From Amoebophrya sp. AT5.2 (Eukaryota; Sar; Dinophyceae; Syndiniales; Amoebophryaceae): a stretch of 10,182 nucleotides of DNA. Positions within the stretch are counted from its first letter, which is position 1; each line of letters starts with the position of its first letter. Shown one piece after another: positions 6,037 to 10,182 of the stretch. The DNA lies in assembly GCA_005223375.1 (NCBI GenBank), contig RXOD01006492.1, forward strand, positions 1 through 10,182, written 5' to 3'. The notes beneath the pieces were generated by a model. The model was not told the origin of the DNA and did no database searches. It saw nothing but the letters and a program-made list of their open reading frames with translations. Both the position numbers and the translations under genes were made by a program.

Positions 6037-9000
6037 TTAGACCGCGAACGGCACGATCTTGCGTTTCTTTGCTTTATTCACGCCACTGTACTCGTCCTTC
6101 TTGGCGATGCAAACCTTCAGTTTCTCTTGCTCCTTGTGTATCCTGCCCAGCAGGAAGAGTTTTCGCGATTCGAACACCCTGAACTCTAACTCCTCCCGCT
6201 TGTCGTGGATCACCGTCCGGTAGCTGATCGCCGACGAGCCCAGAAGGCCGCCAAAAATTGTGCCGCCCTGATTTGCTGCTAGCCCGCCAGTCGCCCACTG
6301 CAGCAGCCCCCACACGGGGTACGTGACCGTCGCTGCGACCGCATACACCCCGTACACCGCCGAGGCGAACGACCCCAGCGCAGGCGCGGCCAAGAAACCG
6401 TCGACCACGCGACCGGCTGTTGCACTACTACCCGATATTGAAGTTGTGGCTCCTCCAGCGAAGAACTCCGCTTCTCTCTGGAGCTTCTCCGCCTTGTAGA
6501 GCTTCTCCAGCTCCGCCTCGTACTTTTTGAGTTCCGCCTCGATCTTGGAAATGTCCTCCTTCACCGCCGCGAGGCCGTAGATGGCCTTCAGGTCTTCGTC
6601 GTACAGCCGTTGGTACACGGCGCCCATGAGGGGAGACCCGGGCCGGACGCATGGTTGACCCGGGCAGGATCCGGGATGGGCGTGCTTGCTACCCGCGCTG
6701 ATTGTGATCAACTGCGAGGCCAACATGTGGCGGAGCACCCGCTCGTCCCCGCGCGTGACGTAATCGAGGAACGCGTCGTACGGAACGGAGGGGGTGCTTC
6801 CAGACCCAGTGCCTCCGCCTCCCCCCGAGCTCGTTGTCGTTCCACTTCCCGCTCCGGCAGCACTCGATGTAGTTGACAAGGCCAGCATTTCAATCGCCTT
6901 CCACAATTGGTTTCTCGACCAGAGCTGCGCCTCGGTGTTGGACTGTTCACTGTCTCGCACGAGCAGGGCGCGCACGGTAGCCGCGGTGGTTTCAATCATC
7001 TCCGCCAGGGCCTCGTCGACGCTCATGCCGTCATTCTCTATCTTCGACCGCAGCACATCCAGATCCGACAATCGCCCGCCAAGGATCTGCAGAATCTCGT
7101 CGACGTAGACATCCGCCGTCGTCGTCGTCCCTTGCGTCCCCCCGCGAGGACTCAATTTCGCTCCCCACGTCGCCGGGTTGTTCGCAAACTTCGTTTTCAG
7201 CCACTTTCGCGCCACTTGCTCCGGCACGTCGCCCCACACTTTCTCCTCGAACAGGTCCGGGCGGTGCTTCAAAACTTTCTGAAACTTCGAGTGCCCCCAG
7301 CTGCCGTCTATCAAAAAAACCACCTTGGCCAGCTTTCTTTCCGAGACCAGCGCCGCCCAGTGGATCAACCGGTCCAGGAAGTTCGGGAGAATTTCCGCGT
7401 TTTCCTGCGTGAACCCTTGGATGATGAACAAGGGGTACTTCGTCCGATCGGCAACTCCCACTCCACCAACTCCGTCTCCAGCTCCATGACCATCTCCGTC
7501 CACCGCGGCCGCGACGTTAACGTAGCCGTTGCTCTCCTGTTTCAGGTGCGTGAGCGCCACCGTCGCGAAGCTGAGAATCTTCCCCAGTTGCGAGTTCACC
7601 TGCTCCGCCACGCCGCCGCCCGCCCCGCCCGCGATGCGGCTCGCGCCCGGGACGATGGTATCCAGAAGCGCCGTGCTCTGGTCGAAGGACACCATGGCCG
7701 GAAAGTAGCCGAACATCCGGCACAGCCCGGTGAGCAAGTAGCGCTCGTCCTTGTGGCGCGCGAGCACGGGCCCGAAGTCCAGTTCCACGATCGCCTGCTG
7801 CGGATCCTTCGCACGCAACTCCGAAAGAATGATCTGCTTGCCGTCGCCGCGGGGGCCGGACAAAAGCATCACGCGCTCGGGAGGATCCGTTCGGAGCCAG
7901 TGTCGAATCTGCAGCAGATCGTTGCTGCGCTGCTGCGAGAGCGTCAGCTCCAGCTCGGAAAAGTCCGCGTTCGGACGAATCAAGTTCGGAAGCTGCACGA
8001 AGTCGTACAGAGAAGGCAGACCTGGGCGGGGTTTATTTTTGCAGCGAATGTCTCTATTATCGAGGGTCCGTCGATGATCCATCGGCATCTTCCTGTTCCT
8101 CGAGGAAATGGTTTTATTTGCCCAGCATGAAAAGGTAAAGCTATTTGGAGGATTCAAGCGCAGAACTATCGTACCGAGCCCCTCCCGCAGGCTATGGGCT
8201 GCGTTCACGGCTGTCGCCCACCAGCCGCCGTCCCCCGCGTCGTAGGACGCCTCCAGACGCCGCTTGACGAAGAAGCAGCGCAGCGGGTCGAACAAAAAAG
8301 TTGTGCTCACGCCTACGACCGCGAGCAGCCCCACCAGCGCCATCCTCCAGTTCGCAAAGAGTTGCTCGCGAAGGTTCTTGAGCTGCTGCGTCTGCTGGAA
8401 GCGCACGGAAAAGGTCTTCGGCGTGTGGTAGGCAGCGGGCACCTGCCGCGGAAAAATGAGTGCGGCGGACCGGGCGGTCGCTTTGGCGGGGGTGGAAGCG
8501 CCCGATGTTGACGTGCTGGACGATGCGCCGCTGTCAGTGCTGGTCGACCCGCGATCGCGTCCGCGCGTCCCACCCCCTCCCACGCCGTGCACGTACCACT
8601 TGGTGACCGTCTCCGCAGCATATCGGACACAACGTCGGAGCGGCCCCTTCGCCCAACCGTCCGAAGACCCCTGTACAGTTTTCAGGAAGTTCAGGCGCTA
8701 TGGGTACTTATCGGGTAGAAAAGACGACAAACATAGGTCGGGTGGAAAAAACGAAAAAAATACAAAGTAGTCCATCCTGTAGACGGCGTCCAGGACGTTG
8801 GTGTCCTCGGCGCCTACCACCGCATTTCCGCCCCCGCCGCCCATTGCGTAGATGTCCTTCAGCTCGCGGTACAGCACGCAGCTGTAGATTTTGTGCAGCG
8901 GCGCTCGGTGCAGGCAGTTCCTCGCCGCTACGGCGCTGTGCGCGCGCGCGAACGTTATTTCCCAAATTTGCTTCTCCCGGTCGAACTTCAGGTCCTGCAA

Positions 9001-10143
9001 GAGGCCGAACGTCCGCATAATCGCGTGCATGTTCTCCTCCGATTGGAACACGGTCTTCTCCAGCAGTGTGGGTTTATTCGCCGCTGCGCTGGCAGCTGCG
9101 GACGCCCTGGAAGCCGCGGCCTCTGCGAGCTTCTGCTCCAACTTGTCGAGCTTCTCGTGCAGGGACCGGTGCTCGTCCGCACTCGCGGCGACGCGGTCGG
9201 CTATCCTAGCAGCAGCTCCAGAATCGTCGACGCGCTCGCCGCGCACGATCAACTGTAGCTCGGGCGAGTCGATATCGACCAGCTTCTTCCCCGCAGCCAT
9301 CTTCCGCCGCTTCATCTTTGCGATTTGCGATTGCGCAGCGGCGTTCTTCATCTTCATCTTCTCGCTCTTCGCTGCGTCCATGGTTTCGCCTCCCGCTTGA
9401 GCCACCGAGGACAGCTCCGAAGTACCAGCCGGCGCCACCGCTGACGTAGACGCAGGAGAAGTAGCTGCCCCTTTAGCTGCCTTCTCAGCGACGTTTTCCA
9501 CGACTGGTGCACCCGCTGCTTGCGCGCTACTTTTCGTCCCACTGCTTCCGACACTCGCTTCCGCGCGTCCTCCCGGCCCCACCAGCTCGTCCTCCAATTT
9601 CACGTGCAGTACGTTCGAGGGGTAGCGTTGCGTTAGCTCGTCGTAAAAGGGGCGTCCGAGCACCTCGTAGGCCCGGACGTAGTAGTTCGTGAGCGGCGCC
9701 TTGTAGTCGTGCAGCTTCAGAAATTTGCTGATCTGCTGCGTGATGAAGCTGTGCACCTCCGCGTTCGTCTGCTCGTCCTTGCGCAGCTGGATCGACTTGC
9801 CCATCTTCTGCAAAATGGACCGCGTGAACCGGGGGTGCGCGACGAAATCCACGAACACCCCACCCTCCTTGGGCCGCGGGTGGAAACGGGTGATCTTCAA
9901 CACGTCCACGGGAAGCAGGTCCGGGATCAGCGTCTTGTGGGACTGTGTCGTGAACAGCCAGCGCAAATCCAGGATGTGACGCCGCCCAGGGTAGATGTTC
10001 GAGAACCACAGGTGCCCCGAGATCGGCTCCACGGATTCCGCCGGAACCTTCGCAGCTGCCTTCGGTGGAGCTGCGCCGGGGTCCAGCGGCTGCTCGCCCA
10101 CACCAGGTACTGCGCCGGAGGCCGGGGCAGCGCCTCGCGCCAT
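6037..10143 (-). CDS. YME2: YME2/RNA12-type mitochondrial inner-membrane protein (RRM-like domain plus P-loop NTPase), three exons, 5' end possibly outside window
   Basis: Exons 10143-8764, 8670-8175 and 8021-6037 join in phase to at least 1286 residues. Residues 42-100 (GHLWFSNIYPGR, GGVFVDF) and 160-183 (VLGRPFYDELTQRYPS) match the N-terminal YME2 region. An RRM-like fold follows, with its last half at 371-425 (MHAIMRTFGLLQDL, SAVAARNCLH). One span lies at about 568-586, followed by the family's FDPLRCFFVK. The P-loop GPRGDGKQ is at 681-688 and a Walker B-like VVFLIDGS at 859-866, preceded by HWAALV. ILGGRLSDLDVLRSKI (938-953) and the VRPGSPLMGAVYQRL box (1084-1098) are further family signatures. 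In yeast, YME2 sits in the inner membrane, N-terminus in the matrix, and affects mitochondrial DNA maintenance and escape. Odd features are a ~175-residue insertion in the RRM, a Gly/Thr loop at 1010-1037 and a hydrophobic C-terminal extension. The frame upstream of 10143 stays open to the edge and no presequence is visible, so the true start probably lies outside. Fungal members are about 850 residues. Confidence 0.85.
8022..8174 (-). other. Probable 153-nt in-frame intron 2 of the YME2-like gene
   Basis: Minus strand: GGGCTCG|GTACGATAG opens and CGCCCAG|GTCTG closes a stretch that is visibly less GC-rich than its flanks. It is a multiple of three without stops, so it could also be translated as a 51-residue insert. 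The insert's composition (Asn, Ser, Arg, Lys) differs from the flanking protein, and removal joins LREGLG to LPSLYDFVQLP. It holds the 12-bp palindrome TTCCTCGAGGAA (8096-8107). Confidence 0.55.
8671..8763 (-). other. 93-nt intron 1 of the YME2-like gene
   Basis: Minus-strand GACTACTTT|GTATTTTTTTCG and AACTGTACAG|GGGTCT give GT-AG ends in phase 0. The piece is T-rich on the coding strand and contains an in-frame TAG (8698-8700). Removing it joins YRMDYF to GSSDGWAKGPLRR, and the downstream frame (CVRYAAETVTKWY) has no ATG of its own between the splice site and the YME2 transmembrane region that fits a separate gene. Confidence 0.65.
8711..8757. repeat. Imperfect 20-bp direct repeat inside intron 1
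   Basis: TCGGGTAGAAAAGACGACAA (8711-8730) and TCGGGTGGAAAAAACGAAAA (8738-8757) match at 17 of 20 positions, with a 27-bp period. On the coding strand they form pyrimidine-rich tracts within the intron. Confidence 0.6.
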
Positions 10144-10182
10144 GGCAACCGCGTCGCCTTGCTCCGCGGCGGCCCCCGCCCC

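Noticed and set aside
6907..8130. 407-codon plus-strand open frame
   Set aside because: Antisense to the P-loop half of the YME2-like gene; Arg/Gln/Val-rich shadow with no recognisable motif.
8698..10143. Treating 8698-10143 and 6037-8592 as two separate genes
   Set aside because: The first frame ends in intron-like sequence and the second opens without its own ATG (GTG at 8592). Together they give the single YME2 domain order, and GT-AG ends in phase 0 join them.
1..10182. tRNA, rRNA, CRISPR array, insertion sequence, trans-spliced leader
   Set aside because: Scanned for by eye; no cloverleaf, regular spacer array, transposase motif or dinoflagellate-type leader (GGCTCAAG ending) was found.

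Overview
The window reads as nuclear DNA of a GC-rich, gene-dense unicellular eukaryote. It has no bacterial operon layout or Shine-Dalgarno sites. Open frames are interrupted by short introns with recognisable GT-AG or GC-AG ends, and the proteins are long with Ala/Gly/Ser/Thr-rich insertions. One gene belongs to a mitochondrial inner-membrane protein family known mainly from fungi. A protist is the best fit. An alveolate such as a compact dinoflagellate relative is one guess, but nothing here proves a phylum.

Layout. (1) 1-1198, minus: the 5' 399 codons of a gene running off the left edge, encoding a membrane protein with a basic N-terminus, an acidic/Ala-rich linker, a soluble domain and one membrane span. 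(2) 1199-1612: spacer with repeats and a palindrome, in promoter position for gene 1. (3) 1613-3625, minus: single-exon 670-residue protein with a probable nuclear signal, a cluster of Thr-Pro motifs and long coiled coils; not recognised. (4) 3626-4138: spacer. (5) 4139-4642, plus: weak candidate for a small spliced gene. (6) 4684-5658, minus: a small gene assembled by hand from six exons, with introns of about 36 to 113 nt, two of them GC-AG. (7) 5659-6036: spacer with an A8T7 tract. (8) 6037-10143, minus, open to the right edge: a YME2/RNA12-type protein of at least 1286 residues in three exons.

Four genes lie on the minus strand and only the weakest candidate on the plus strand. The only functional theme I can support is mitochondrial: the YME2-like gene is clear, and gene 1 has an Arg-rich N-terminus that could be a mitochondrial presequence. 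Nothing shows that the genes act together.

The points most worth a second look are the YME2-like protein itself (RRM-like domain opened by a ~175-residue insertion, extra hydrophobic C-terminal segment, one intron that does not break the reading frame), the short-intron gene at 4684-5658, and the Thr-Pro cluster of the nuclear coiled-coil protein.
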